Shown: piece by piece, positions 24,850-37,708 of the stretch
Layout of the letters: each line of letters opens with the position of its first letter
Numbering within the stretch: position 1 is the first letter of the stretch
Source: Ifrita kowaldi
Lineage: Eukaryota > Chordata > Aves > Passeriformes > Cinclosomatidae
Length of the DNA: 64,000 nt
Direction of reading: 5' to 3'
Assembly (NCBI GenBank): GCA_013398055.1
Contig: VZRS01001714.1
Location: 103,169 to 167,168, forward strand
The notes under the pieces: model-generated
The model's database searches: none
Told to the model about the DNA's origin: nothing
What the model saw: the letters and a program-made list of their open reading frames with translations, nothing else
Program-made: the position numbers and the translations under genes

Positions 24850-27800
24850 GTTAAGGGATTTGAAAGTAGAAGCAAAGTAAGAAAGAAAGGTCCCTACTGC
24901 CAGGACATGTCTGCAAGTAAAAGAAAACCACATTGGACACAGTATGTGGAGATGAGAAACCTGAAAAACCATGGTGCCAGAAGAAGATGCAGCCATGTCA
25001 GAGTATTCATTTGGTGTCTGGAAGCTGGTAATTTGCTGTCCATTGGAGGAAATCTGAGACTGTGCTCCATGGAGAGAGAAATGAGGCTGCCCCATTATTT
25101 GAGGAAGTCAATGGAAAACCTCCCAGAGGCTTCCCAGAGGTTTGGTTATGGCCTGTAGACTGTATCTGAATGCTGATAAATGAGCCAGTGGGAGAGTGGT
25201 CAGAAGCACTGTGAGCACCCAACTGAGTCAGTGCTCGTGCTTTGCATCAGGGGACCCATGTCCTTTGTAAAGAGCTCCACCTTTAGGGTGTCCACAGGGC
25301 AAAGTACCTAATCACAGTGTCAGAAGGGACCTGAATGAGAGACAGAGGTAGGAGCAGAAGGATTTTGCTACAAAGCAGGAGCAGAATGCCAAGGAAGAAA
25401 ATGAGTGAGATCGATGGCCAAATGCGCTATAGCCAACTTGCTCTGGCCTTCTCCAGTGCTTCCCTCCCAGCATCTGCAGAGAGCTGTGCAAGCATGGCCT
25501 CCTGCTCAGCACTATACCCAGGGTAACCTTTAGTGGAGAAACAGAGGAGCAGGGAAGTGATGAGACCAGTACCAGGGAGCCATTAATGTGAGTGAGCCAG
25601 ACTCAGGCCTGGGAGCCCTGGGCTTTTGTTGTGGCATTAGAGTGTCATTTTCTGTGTTTTGTCCATTTAGCATTTGAGAGACCAAAGAGAACAGTAGAGC
25701 TCCTGGAGGTTAACTTTCACCCTTTATGTTGTTGGGAAATCTGCCTCATTGTCAACCTAGACTGCTTTGAACCATTGCTGCAGGATGTTCTCCCTTATGC
25801 CCCTGACTTTCCTGTTCAGCTGGGACATGTGGTAAACATGCTCCCACATCTCCCACCAGTTGTAGGTGGCAGGTCTGGTCAGTGAGGTAGGTGATGTGAG
25901 AGGACTCTGAGAATCCATGTCTTGAAGAACAATTCTGCATGTCTCTCTCTCATGGCTGGGTGGCTTGAGTGCTGTGCATCTCTGTGCATGGACTTTCCTG
26001 TGAGCAGGGTCATGGATGCTCCCAGAGGTGCTCACAGCAGTGATAAAATCTCTACATAGCCTTTGTAGCACTCAGGCGAGGCTGACAGAGGCTGAGGGGA
26101 AGCAAATGCACTTTCCTTGGGGTGAGTTGTACCATGCACCTTACCAGTCTTGAGAGGTTCTGCTGTGGAGCAGGAAGAAGCAAGAAGATTAAATGGAATA
26201 TATATTAAAGCTGTTTGGTAAAGTAGCATTGATCCTGACAGACTCAAGATCGCTTTTACAGAAAGCTTTGAATGAAGTATTGCTACTCAGTTTAGATACT
26301 GGAACTGGCTGGTCCTGGCTCTTACAGTATGTGGGAAATGCTGTCTGCAAGAGGGGGATTTCAGCAGTTGTGGGTTGCCAGTCTGTAAAGGTCATGGAAG
26401 GGTGAGGCAGAGATGGGAAACGTAACAGGGGAAGGAAGCTTATCAGTTTTCCCTTTGATGGCTCTTTGTAGCCTGCAGTGCTTTCCAGCCTGACCTCTGC
26501 AAGCTGGTTCTAGTGGCCAGTACAATTGTTCTGCCTCTGGGTGACAAGGCAGACCTACCTTACCACACCTTTCTCCTCATCTAGAGAGACAAAAAAGGGT
26601 GGTCTAGATATAAGAAGGTGCAGGGGAATTACACAGAAAGGAGCCATCCTGCACTTGACATAAAGCTAAGTGGGGTGACGTGCAGAAGTACAGAAGTTAT
26701 CATGCCAGTTTGCACCCATTATCTCCCTGCTCCTGAGTCCTGTTTCCCAGCCTGGCTGATGCTTCAGAACAGTCCAGTTTGGGGGAAAGGTGTTTTTCTC
26801 TGTCAACTGGTCTGAGGTTGACTTCAGCCTCCAATTTTGGATATTCTTTGGCTTTTCTCCAAGAAGGCAGGTCCAGCTGGCAGCACACTGGCAAGCTCAG
26901 AGGACAGCTTTGTATGTTCTCATCTCTTTTCGTAAGAAACTTAGATATAGAAACAGCTGTTGTCAGTACACAAAGCCTAAAGACAAATCACCACTTAAGC
27001 CAAAGAGCTGCCACCCAATTTATCTATAAATGTTGTGGAATATTCCCTCAGGTGGCATGCAGTCACTGATGTGGGCTTGAGTGCAGTCATTCACTGATGT
27101 TCAGAGTTTTACCAGCTTATGAGTTTTAACTGAATCTCTGTCATGATGATAATTTTATGTGAGGAGGCAGATTGTTCTAAACTACTATGATATTCTTGCA
27201 GCAAGTTTTGGCTGCCAGCAGTGAGGAGAACTGAAGAGCCTGTATAAATCACATCGTAATTCAAATACCTATCTAACACTATTTTTAATCCTGCTTAAGC
27301 TGTGCTACTTAACTCAGTGTTACCTGGTGGGGTAAGTCCCATGATTTAATGTGGTTTCATATGTTCTATATTCTCCAGAAACTTCTCTCTCTCACCTTTG
27401 CACTCCTGTTTCTGCTCTCTTCCAGGAGATACTTGGTGCTAACCAACTATTATAGATCTTTCTGGGGGGCATGGTTTCCTTTAGCTCTTTATGGTGGTGT
27501 GTAAGGAAGGAAAAAGATGGAAAGCAGCAACATTTGTCCTGAGAGATTCCCCTGGCATACTACTGGAGACAGTGCTATGGTAGAGCACAGAACACAGGAA
27601 CAAAAATTCCTGTCTATTATCACTTAGTGTTTCCTCCCTGGTGTATCTGAATAAGTGGTGGGTATTTTTCCCTGCTCTTTTTTTCCCCTTGTCACTACTG
27701 TGGAGTGAAAGGTCATTTCCATTTAACTGTCTATGTTTCTTGTATTCATTTGGAACTTCTGGACATATTGAAGTGCTCTCTGAGTGCAGTCTGCATTGCC

Positions 27801-30800
27801 TGGCTGATGCTGGATTTCACCCACAGTATTCCGCTTTTCTACCTGGCTTTGTCACTCTGAGGTTCTTCTCAGTCCACTTTTATCTTGATTAATTTAAATG
27901 AAGCTATCATCTGCATTTTTCTACCACCTGTTCTTTTCAGTTTCCAGGTGACTCGTACCTCAGTAGCCCTAGCATAGACCCTGGTGTGACTACGTTTTTG
28001 AGCTGTACTCATTCTGAAGACTAGTTGTTTATTCTTTACTAACATTTTCAGTTTCAGCCACTTTCTCATTTGTGACAGAACTTTCACTCCACAGATGCTG
28101 CTTTTCCAAGAATGTCTCTGAAAAAAGTGTTACCTGAAGGTCTAGATTGTCAGCTGGTTGTCTTGCAAAGCTGTTGCAGATGTACTTTGAAAGAAGTCCG
28201 CTAAACAGAAGACCAACTCCTGTTCAGGAGTGAGAGCACTGACTAAATTAGTAAGTTAATTATTTGTGTATTGGTATGTATAGTTTATACAGTTTTAATT
28301 CTTTCAGCTTGTAATTCTAACTCCAACTTCCATGGGCATAGAGATCAGACCATTGACTAAGGGAATTGAGGAGCTTCCCTTCAGTGTGGTTTTATTCTTC
28401 CCTCACATCCTTCATAGGTGAGCTCAGTCAGGTGTTGTAGAGAGCCATTCAGGCACTCACTGGGAAAGGTGTGACGTACAGAGAAATGGCAAATCCTTCT
28501 TGAGCATTGAGTCATGGTTAGATGCTCTGACACCAGTCATAGGGAAGTCAGAGGCTGATACAGTCCTCACCGGTGGGAAGTGAAAAACAACATGGGGTGG
28601 TTATTGAAGAAAATTACCTTTGCAGTCTTTCCCCTTGAAGAGTCTCCTTTAGGCTAATTTCTCTGAGAGGGAAATGAGTACTGAGGAGTTAGCCAGAGGC
28701 TGGTTTTGTGGGACAATTCAGCCCTTAGAAGTCACTGTGGAACTGAGGTTTTTTCAGGACTTACGGATGGATGCCCTTGGTCTATCCCATTATCCAATGC
28801 TTGACACTCTTCTCATTCTGGTGTTCCTGGTTCACTGCAGTACTGAGCCTTACAATACAGCTGCTATTCTCTGCTCACTGGCATGTGCTTCCCAGGTGCT
28901 CATACCCTCCTGCTTCTGAGGCTGACCCTGTGATGACAGCTGCCTGGCTGCCTATCAAAGGTTCCATTTAGAGTTAGCCCAAGAGCAGACAGAAGGCTGC
29001 AGTGTTACACCCCGAAATCTGACACAGTGTGGCTTGCCTGCTTTTCAGTGGGTCCTTGACAGCCTTTCAGCTCATGTCTGTCAGACCCCTGCCAGGCACA
29101 CAAGTTCACTTCCATCTTGGAAGAAGGGGAGAGAGAAGTGACATTTCACCGAGTGGTGGGCATGCCGGGGGATGTAGGGAGATAAGGCAGGATCACAGAA
29201 GCAACTGAAATCCCCAGCGGATATTGCGTTGCTGGCTGAATTGACAGGTTAAACGTATTGCTGGGGCAAGTATCCCTGCTCCTTCTGTCCCAGAGGACTG
29301 TGCAGTGAGAACAGCACTCAATCCTAATGAATCTTGTCCTACATTGGGACCAGTTCTGTGGTAGACTGGCAGGAGGATGTTCATGGAGAATTTGTTTCCA
29401 AATTTCAACAGGAGCTACCAGTAGAGTGGCTTTTTAAATAAATAAGTTCACTTAGGAAACAGCAGCAGTAAATGAACAGAAACACTGATGTGGCCAAGGA
29501 TGAAATATTAGCATTTTTCAAATCCGTTTAGTGAAGACAGCCCCTGGGCACTGGTTCAGGTCCTTGTGTTAGGGGCTGTTTGCAAAGCACTAAGCTAACT
29601 TACAGCCAAAACCCGTCAGCTTCTTCCTGGAGCTCAGGAGGGCAAAACTTGTCTGACTTGTTGACAAACTAAGTCTGGTCTAAAAACTTAATAGTCTTGC
29701 ATTTCTTTCATCTCAAGGTGCTTAGGATACACCAGTCAAGAGCACAAGCTTCAGGTGGTGTTTCGGCTGCTCCAGACTACAGGCAAGGAAAGGGAAAGAG
29801 TTTTGTTCGAGAGCAGACCGAGGTGACTTGTTTGAAGAGCACCACTTCAGTGACTACAGATGACCGTGATGCACTGAAAGACCTCCCTGATGCATCACAG
29901 CAGTGAGCAGCAGGTTCAAACAGTCCTGGCTTGGAGAACCTTCCTGTGCAGTTATGAACTGCTCCTGCCCATGGCTGAATTTTCTGGGGAACTTCCTTGT
30001 TCAAATGCTAATCTAGCCTTGACTAGTTCACCAGCTCTGGTGAATTGCAGCTCGGGATGGCATGGCTGGAGGCTACTGTCACGCAGAAGTTTTCCACTTT
30101 TGCAAAGATGTGACTATATCCTTGGGTAAGGTGAAAGTTGTACGGGGAGCCTTTTCTTTGAGGTTATTTGTTCCTTCCGGATCTCTACCAGTAAAGCTGT
30201 GCCAGCTGTGTCATGTGAGTGGTAGTTTCAGCCCAGCATCCACTAGAGAAAATCCCTTGTATGGAAGCTAAGTCTAGGGCTCCTGGCCTGAGGAAAGTGG
30301 TGTCAGCCCTCAGGAAATGGATATCAGAATGGAATGAGAGTCTTCCCAAGGAATTTCTCTATGTAGTCAGTGGGGAAACACTGGTGGCTGACCAGTGCAT
30401 GACCCAAGCTATCACCTGTAGGTCCCAGACCAGGGCACTGTCCCAGACAAGTGACTGTGTTCCAGGAGAGGGGGAGAGTGCTGGGGGATGCAGAGGGGAG
30501 TCGGTCCTGCTGGGTCAGTGGTAATGAACGAAGCCAATACAGTGGAGTCATGGGACCAAAGGGCTGTGAGAAAGATGTCTGAGGCCAGGTGGTTTGCAAG
30601 GGCAGGGGGTGGAGGTGCACGATGCCTGGGGATGAAATACTAGGCAGACAGGTTGATATAGCGGTGGGGCAGGGACGTGCTGTCATTCTACAGCCAGCGT
30701 GGCAAAATTGCACTGAGGCACTGTGTGCCCTGCTAGCTGACCTCTCCACATCACCCTCCATTCCCTGCCCACTCCTATACTTGGCAGATGGAGGCACTGC

Positions 30801-31000
30801 CTTTGTTCTGTGCTGTGGTCTGTGTCCTTTCTTCCAGGTACAGTGATTCTGCAGTACCTCCTGCCTGATGTTAATGCCCAGACTATTCACCCCCACGTCA
30901 TCTAGGGTGTATTGTCCACTTCCTTCCCTCCCTCTTTTCACAACCACAGTCCTACTCTGCAGCTCTGTTGCTCAGTCCTGTGTGCAGCAGTGCCCCTTGC
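24850..31000. other. Unique non-coding interval
   Basis: No recognised gene. The longest open frame, 207 codons on the minus strand (30947-30324), is rich in Pro, Ser and Thr, has no domain I know, and overlaps several plus-strand frames in a GC-richer patch. It is most likely chance. No clear repeats were seen. Confidence 0.55.
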
Positions 31001-31009
31001 AGTGCCTAC

Positions 31010-31365
31010 CAAGAGTTTAATAAAGATCTACTGCCTGAGTTACCTCTAGCTTTTAGAAACTAAAAAACGCAAACAGCTTGTAAGCAGCATTCATTACCTT
31101 GCACGCCTTCAGCTGCTTATTGGATACACATCCCCCTCCCTCCAGCATCTCTCTCTTTTTTTAATATGGTTTTTTTTAATTTGTTTTGATGAATGAGTGA
31201 CAACCCTGACACCCGATTCGCTGAGATTAATAGAAACGACACAATATTTACGTCGCGCCGACGAGCAATTATCCTGCCATCTATCTTTGAGATTATCTTT
31301 CTGATTGAAAACTACTCATCCGTGTAATCGGAATTATTTGGAATTAGAAGGGAATTTATGGCCCC
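31010..31365. promoter_or_regulatory. Strong candidate conserved non-coding element
   Basis: This block differs from its surroundings in texture. It holds many developmental-factor words: GATTAATAG at 31225-31233, forkhead-like ATATTTAC at 31244-31251, CAATTATCC at 31266-31274, GATA-type TATCTT twice (31282-31299), and AATTA-type cores at 31332-31346. It also has eight CpGs between 31214 and 31263, five of them in 13 bases around an inverted CGTCG/CGACG. A pyrimidine-rich tract follows at 31368-31465. Such CpG retention is rare in intergenic avian DNA. Enhancer identity is inferred. Confidence 0.58.
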
Positions 31366-33688
31366 TCTCACTCTCCCTCCTATTTGCCTCTGTCTCCATC
31401 CTTCTTCCTCCTTCTTTAAGAGGGATCCTTTCTTCCCTCATTCCTTCCATCCTTCCTTCTTTCAGCCTTGTAGACGGAAACATGTGCTTTGCTGTACAAG
31501 GATGGTTGTTTCTGAAGATGGGGGAGACTGGGCCACACTGTGGCCAAGCAGACACTGGGGACAGCGAGAATGCACTGAGGCTTGGACAGCAGCCCAAGGA
31601 TGAAAGGCTCTTCACACGAAGGCTGGCATGGGAAGTGGACATGTGGAGGATGTGATGCTGTGAAGGCTAAGCAGGGGGCACTGCTGTGACAGAACAACTG
31701 GGGGCACCACACTTTTCTTCATTTTCTCTGATTTACTCTTCCTTCCTTATTGCTCTGTTTTGAAGATGCCTTTCATTGGCCCACTGCTTCATAAATGTGC
31801 TCCTTGTGCATTTATTTCCTATTTTTCCGGAAGTATTTTTCCACGTCACTCTGTGCAGGAGAAGGACCTGTTCTTGTGGGCATCTTCCTGCATACTGTGA
31901 ACCTTTCTGCAGCTGCTGCTGGTGTTTCTGCTTCTTCAACTGTCCCTGGAGACATCCTGTTGTCCTGCAGTGTATGTGATGGAGAATGGCAGTCTTGCTT
32001 CAATACTGGTGTCCCCTAGCACAAAGCCTTCCTAGGGCTTCTAGGAAATGCTCTTGCTTATTTGTCATAGCTTCAAGGAGCTGATAGATGGTATAGGACC
32101 TGTATTGGTTTTTCTTACTGGGAAGAGCTCTGTCTTTGGCATTTTTTTTCAGAAGTACTGGTGTTTCTCACACTTTATTTGCTTTTCATTTCTTTTCTGG
32201 CCTGTGATGCAGAAGAAGGAAGTAGTCATGTTGTGTCAGGTCACCTCTAGAGGCAGAAGACACAACTCTCCCCTGTTGGTGATTCCAAGACAGGACAGCA
32301 AAATTCTCATATGCTTCCTCTCTTCTCTGGAAACCCATCTCTGAGCAGAGCCCTCAATGAAGCATTTACTACTTTCCCCCTCTCCTGAGTGAAGACAGGA
32401 CTAGGACTATCCTACTACATCTGGAAAAAAAAAAAATCCGTGCTGTAGATCAGTCAGCCTGAGAACTGCTCCTTCTCTGTAAAATACTTCAAAAACCGTG
32501 CTTGATTTTTTTTTTTTGGAAGTGGTTGTGTCAGAAACAGAGATAGGGAAGTGGATGTCAGGGGTAGTCAAGCAGCAGAGACATTTTAAATGGATCTAGT
32601 AGCATCTGTTTCCTTTGAGAACCACAGCGTGCAAAGGTCCTTGGCTGGTGTGAATCCTGGTGGAGAAGAGAAAAGGGAAGCAATGTGGGTTTCTGAACAA
32701 GTGCCATGTGCTAAATGAGAGAAACAGTCTGAATGCTGAAGGAATTCAGCCTGAACTCGGTTGCAGATACCAGGTAACATAGAAGCCATGCTGCAAAGAT
32801 GTTTGATACTGAGAACAGTATAAACAGTTAATAACACAAGGATTTGGAAAAGGAAATGTGCTCTGAGGTACAGTTGCTCCATCAGCTCAAGAGATCTAGG
32901 CCCAGATGGGAATCCCAGATCCTTCCGCCCAGAAATACCCGATGTTGTTATTAATTAGTATGGAAATATTTTCCTTCCTTGAGAGAGGGTTGTTGAATTG
33001 CCAGTGGGATACTGGGGGGATGGGTGTGTACATGTGTGGGGTAGCCTATCAAGAAACTATTAATTAGGTTACTTCCCACTGCTGTTGACATGCAGGGGAA
33101 GGGGGTTGTTTGTGGGCCAAAAGAAAAAGGAAAGAGAAACTGAAAGACTGGGGTCGAGAATGGAAAGCATGAGGTAAAAAAGGAGACGGGTAGGACAAAG
33201 CACACAGGCTGAAAGAGGTGTGTGTAAAAAGACATTCCTAAGATTCCCAAAGCAGAAGATGAAAATGAGAAACCAGGATATGGTTAGAATCGAAGGGGGA
33301 ACTCCTTGGAGACAGCAGCAGCGTGGGTTGGACACAGCCACAAAAGGACTGACTGATCCTTTCCTGCCTTGTTACTAGTTTTGTTGCTCATACTTCCACA
33401 AACTTGGCACCAAGGCTTCCTCATGTCAGAGCAGTGATATTTTATGCCAACTGTCACTATGAAACAGGAGAGAATTTAGATGAGAAACTTGTTTGGTTGT
33501 AGATTACCTTCTTTTGCTGGCTGGGTTTTTACCCCCCTTCCTTTGGAATGGGATCTTTATCAGCTTTGATGAATAATCATGAAAATATTAATTGGAATTT
33601 TTGCTTGGCTTTCTATATCATATTCAGTGACTTACTACTTTTATAAAGGTATTTTTGCAGTCTCTATACTTCTGGTCATGTACTTCTG

Positions 33689-33713
33689 GTTCAGCCCTGG
33701 GAGAGGGCTGAAC
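33689..33713. repeat. Perfect 10-bp inverted repeat
   Basis: GTTCAGCCCT and its exact reverse complement AGGGCTGAAC are separated by five bases. No gene context is seen, so a terminator role is not implied. Confidence 0.85.
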
Positions 33714-34659
33714 ACAAGAAAACCCCAGCATAAAGCCGTAGTGTAGCCCCGTATGTAAGCAGTAGGTGCTGCATTTGCAGTCCTGAGAGAGAGCCAGAAC
33801 AAGAAAGAGACAAGAAATGTATGTGAGATTATGGGTTAGAATAAGTGAAGGATCTATTCACAGAGGGGAAAGAAAACAGAGCAAGTGGGTTACCTAAAAA
33901 TATCAATGCAGGCTCCTGGCTCCCTTGCAGAGGGAAGAAATCAGTGCAGTTGTGATTATTCAGAGAAAGTGTTTTGGGTTTGCAAAGCCAGAGGAATGGA
34001 GTGATAAGACAAAGACATAGAATTGATACCTCATATGGGACCAACATAATCCAGATCTATTTATCCTGTGATCTGCCTCTAGAGAATGTAGCTGTCTGCT
34101 GCATTTTCTTCTGAGAAACCTGTCTTGTATTGGAACATGCAGAGGATCTACCCACCCTCCTTGGAGTAATAGAGCACAGAAGGAAAAAAGCTATCCAAGT
34201 TGCAGCCCACCATCACCACTTCAAATCCTCAAGTTCCCTAAGAGATCTGGAGTGAACAGGGGCGATTTGAAACAGAGAAACTGGTAAAAAGAAGCACTAA
34301 ATCTGGAAGAATAGTTTGGCTTTCAATCCAAGAGGTTTGTGCACATTACTGACAGTATATCAGCACGTGAAAGATTGTTGTTAGTCCATTCACATCTCAG
34401 GGGCCAAGGAAACTGTTAGCCCAAAATCTGCCACCAATTACAGAATGCAGGAGCACTCATGAAGCCCTTGCCTACCCTCTTCCTATGTTTCACATAAAGC
34501 AGAGTGGGGTTGAGGTGGGATGATGCTCATCAGCAAGTAGGGATATGGTAGCACTAGAAGAGTGAAGCAGGAAGAAGCTGAACACTGCACAGGTGAGGGC
34601 TCCTGATTCCACGTCCAGCTCTTTTTGGCCTTGTTTCATTGCGGGTGTCATTTGTCTGT

Positions 34660-34860
34660 CTGGTTTTGATTGGTTTTTAAAGAAAATTAAATACAGATAA
34701 TTGTGTTCCTTATAAAAATGCCCTGTCAGTTTAATTTGAATTTCCTGTTTGGCCTGCTTTTCCAAGGCAATACTGAGTGTGCGATTGCACTGGATAAGTC
34801 TGTGTAGCTTTTGAATCTGTTATCTAATTTCAAATGCATTTTGCACCCAGTCAGAGTCTG
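34660..34860. promoter_or_regulatory. Weak candidate conserved non-coding element
   Basis: The block is AT-rich with ordered homeodomain-like words, for example GATAATTGTG near 34696, GTTTAATTTGAATT near 34728 and ATCTAATTTC near 34822. It has no repeat similarity and no open frame of note. The call is by texture only. Confidence 0.28.
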
Positions 34861-35559
34861 GAAGGTATTAAGTTCACACAAGTTTCATGAAATAGGTGAC
34901 AGGTAGAGACCTTATTATTATACCTTAGGGAAAGACTGCAGAATGAGCTCATGCTTATTAGAGTCCAGGAAATCCACATGGGACAGGGACTGTCCAAATG
35001 CCCCAATTACAGAAGAGTTCAGTTGAGGCTCACATCTTACCGTGAGCGCATCAGAGGATCCATTGGTTGGTCAGTGTCTCGCAGATTCTCTAGTGAATAG
35101 TAAGGCATGAGCTTCCTTCTTTCTGGACATTCATCATGCTTCTAATCCATGTGGATTCCCTGGAATTTAGTAAGAGGTGAGTAACAGTGCAGCCTCAGTA
35201 TAATAGAGTTAAAAAGCCAGTCGAACACAACAGAGAAAGCTATTGCAAGCAAGGCGTCTTTGTTTCAGATAGAAGATTCTTAAAGGAGTTAAGTTGAAGT
35301 GCAGATATAAAACTGCTGATGTTTGTACTGACTGTATTGTCTGCCCTCAACTTATGTGTGCCCCAGTTTTCATCAGACTCTTTGAGTACTGGTTTCACTG
35401 TGATTTTGGATCCCAGTGTAGTCAACCTGGTACAGTTCTGGCATGAATCTTACTTTTGTACGACATATTTAGTTCAGCATAGCTTCTTTGGAGATGTAAG
35501 CTAGACTAACATAAATGTGGTTATAGTTACATAACTTTTTTCAGTGAAATATTCTTGTA

Positions 35560-35760
35560 AAATCATTCCTGTGAAGTGGAATAGTTACATTTGCACAAAA
35601 ATGATGCGGACGAGGCCTCAAATTACAAAGTACTTGCAGTAAAGACCATATTTGCATATTTACATATGCGTGGTGCCAAGTGTCAAAGGACCACAGGTTC
35701 TGAATGCTGCTTATAATAATAATAATAAGACCAATAACATAAAAGTCTGTCTGGGGAGTC
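35560..35760. promoter_or_regulatory. Weak candidate conserved non-coding element
   Basis: Contains an octamer-type ATTTGCAT at about 35650, followed by ATTTACATATGCG, plus two CpGs near 35607-35611 and a TCAAAGG word near 35684. It ends in a (TAA)n microsatellite at 35713-35728. Motif content alone supports the call. Confidence 0.3.
35713..35728. repeat. (TAA)n microsatellite
   Basis: Five TAA units. Confidence 0.85.
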
Positions 35761-37688
35761 ACCACAGCATGTCTGTAATTAGTTGAAGTAAAAATTATCA
35801 TTTATGAGGCACCTGGAAACATTAAGTCTCAGAGATGAGCAGTACCTATGTAGTCATCTCTGTCATGGCACAACCTTAATGACATTTTTGTCCCTGAACT
35901 TCCTTACTTTTGCTCGCTCTGAACACTAAATAAAGGTAATGGCTGAAGAGCTCTGGTTTGCAATGTTGCCATTACGTAGACCACTGAAGCTGTCCATGAG
36001 TCACTCAGCAATGTTTGCAAGGGTAACAGGTAACATTTTGCAAACATAATGTAGCAATGCAGAAGCCGTTTCTCTGCACGGTCTGACACGTTCTGAAGAA
36101 GGCGCTGAATAAGAGTTTGCACTTATGGAGAGCCTGGCTGAAGAAATCGCCTTTGAAGGAGGGAATGAATGAGCAGTTCAGGGCAAGGGACTGCTTCCTT
36201 GTGGCTTTGGGTGTCAAGTCTTGTTTGCTTGTTTGCTCTTTGATCAAGCTTTTCCAGCGTGAGTAACAATTTCTCCAGATTACTGCCACCGCTCAGAACA
36301 ACAGTAGTTAACACAGAAGACTTGAAAATAATTCCTAAAAAATTGAGTGTTTTCTTAAATTTCAGAAGAGAACCACTGAGGTTTAGGAAAGTATTTTCTT
36401 CAGGAATTTGCTCATACAGTCAAGAAATATGAAATGTCCCATGATTACAAACAGCAGTCCACATGTCTCTAAATTAGAGTCTCGTTTTCTGCCTAATGAC
36501 CAGTGAGAAAATGAAAAATAAATTAACTTTTTTTTTTCTTTTTAAACATTAACTGTTTTCTTTGAAAAGTTGAGAAGGAGACATGAAAACATTTCTATAG
36601 GCTGTATGTTTTCTAACACCCCATTTTTACAAATTTAAAAATGAGAATTGTGTCATCTGATAAAGTGTCAAAAAGAAATTTCTTTGGGAGAATGAGGCAC
36701 ATGTAGCACAACAGCTTTGGAGAACAGGCTTCCAAAAAGAAGAATGCAGTCTGTCCTTCAAGTTTCCATGGGGTTTCACCAGGCAAATGAATCCTGGGAT
36801 CTCATGGCAAGGCACATATTTTATTCAAGAAAGAGAGGTTCTGTTCTTGTCTATATTACTTAAGGTGTATTAACTCAGTGATAGCTCAGCCTAGATACAA
36901 TCTCATGGTGCTTTTTATTTGAATTAATATAGCCTGGATCTCATCTGGATATAAAGTCCACATGAGTGAGGCTTTCTGCTGAAACCCAAACCAGCTCGTT
37001 CAGAGCATGCTCGAGTAGCCCTGTATAGCTTTGTTTTGCTAATGTACCCTTATTTGCTGTGTGGCATAAAAACGGGGTTTCTCTGGGAGTTCCTGTGACC
37101 TGGCTGCAAAGTGAAACTGCTGCCCAGCCTCGAAAACGTGCACGGGGCTGAATCCAACACTTCTGGCACAGAGCTTATTGTTCACAGAGGTGATGAAGGA
37201 AGGCTGTGATTTCACAGTGGGTTTTTTTCCCCAAGCTTGTAAGCACAGGGCAGTTGTGTGGTACATGATGTGTCAGGGAAGAAGGTACTGTGAGTGCTTT
37301 AGATCTTCCTCCCTATGCTCAGTGGGCAGTCACAGCAAGGCGGTGTATGAGTGTGTGAGGCCGTGCCCGTGACACATTCCTTAGGGGAGGGAACAGAAGA
37401 GGAGCTGGGCCTCACCTCCCAACTGCAGCAGGGCCCTAGGCAGAAGGGATGGAAGGGACTGGTTATTCCAGGTGAGGACAGGTCCAGGTGTGGCAAGAGC
37501 ACAGACTAAAGCAACAGCAAGGGACTGAGCAACCAAATGTCTGCATCTGGAACACGGGCTCATCAGAAACCTTCCTCAAGCAGCTGTTTCCAAGGGGCTT
37601 TGGGTAAATCCACTTGAAGTTAAGAATTTGACAAATTTTTTTCCCCCTTCTCGCTGTTAAGCCTTGGTGAATGTGACATCTTTTTACA

Positions 37689-37708
37689 GGGGGTGGGTGG
37701 GGGTGGGG
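37689..37708 (+). other. G-quadruplex motif with single-base loops
   Basis: The plus strand reads G5-T-G3-T-G5-T-G4, four G runs joined by single T loops, and continues into a purine-rich tail to 37718. Single-base loops give the most stable class of parallel quadruplex. No promoter or gene start is recognised beside it. Confidence 0.85.

Noticed and set aside
25300..25345. CR1 3' terminus near 'aatcacagtgtcagaagggacct'
   Set aside because: Similarity is limited to about 20 bases with no CR1 sequence adjoining on either side.
30324..30947. Longest open frame (207 codons, minus strand) as a gene
   Set aside because: Composition is Pro/Ser/Thr-rich low-complexity, no domain or splice context is visible, and several plus-strand frames overlap it in GC-richer DNA.
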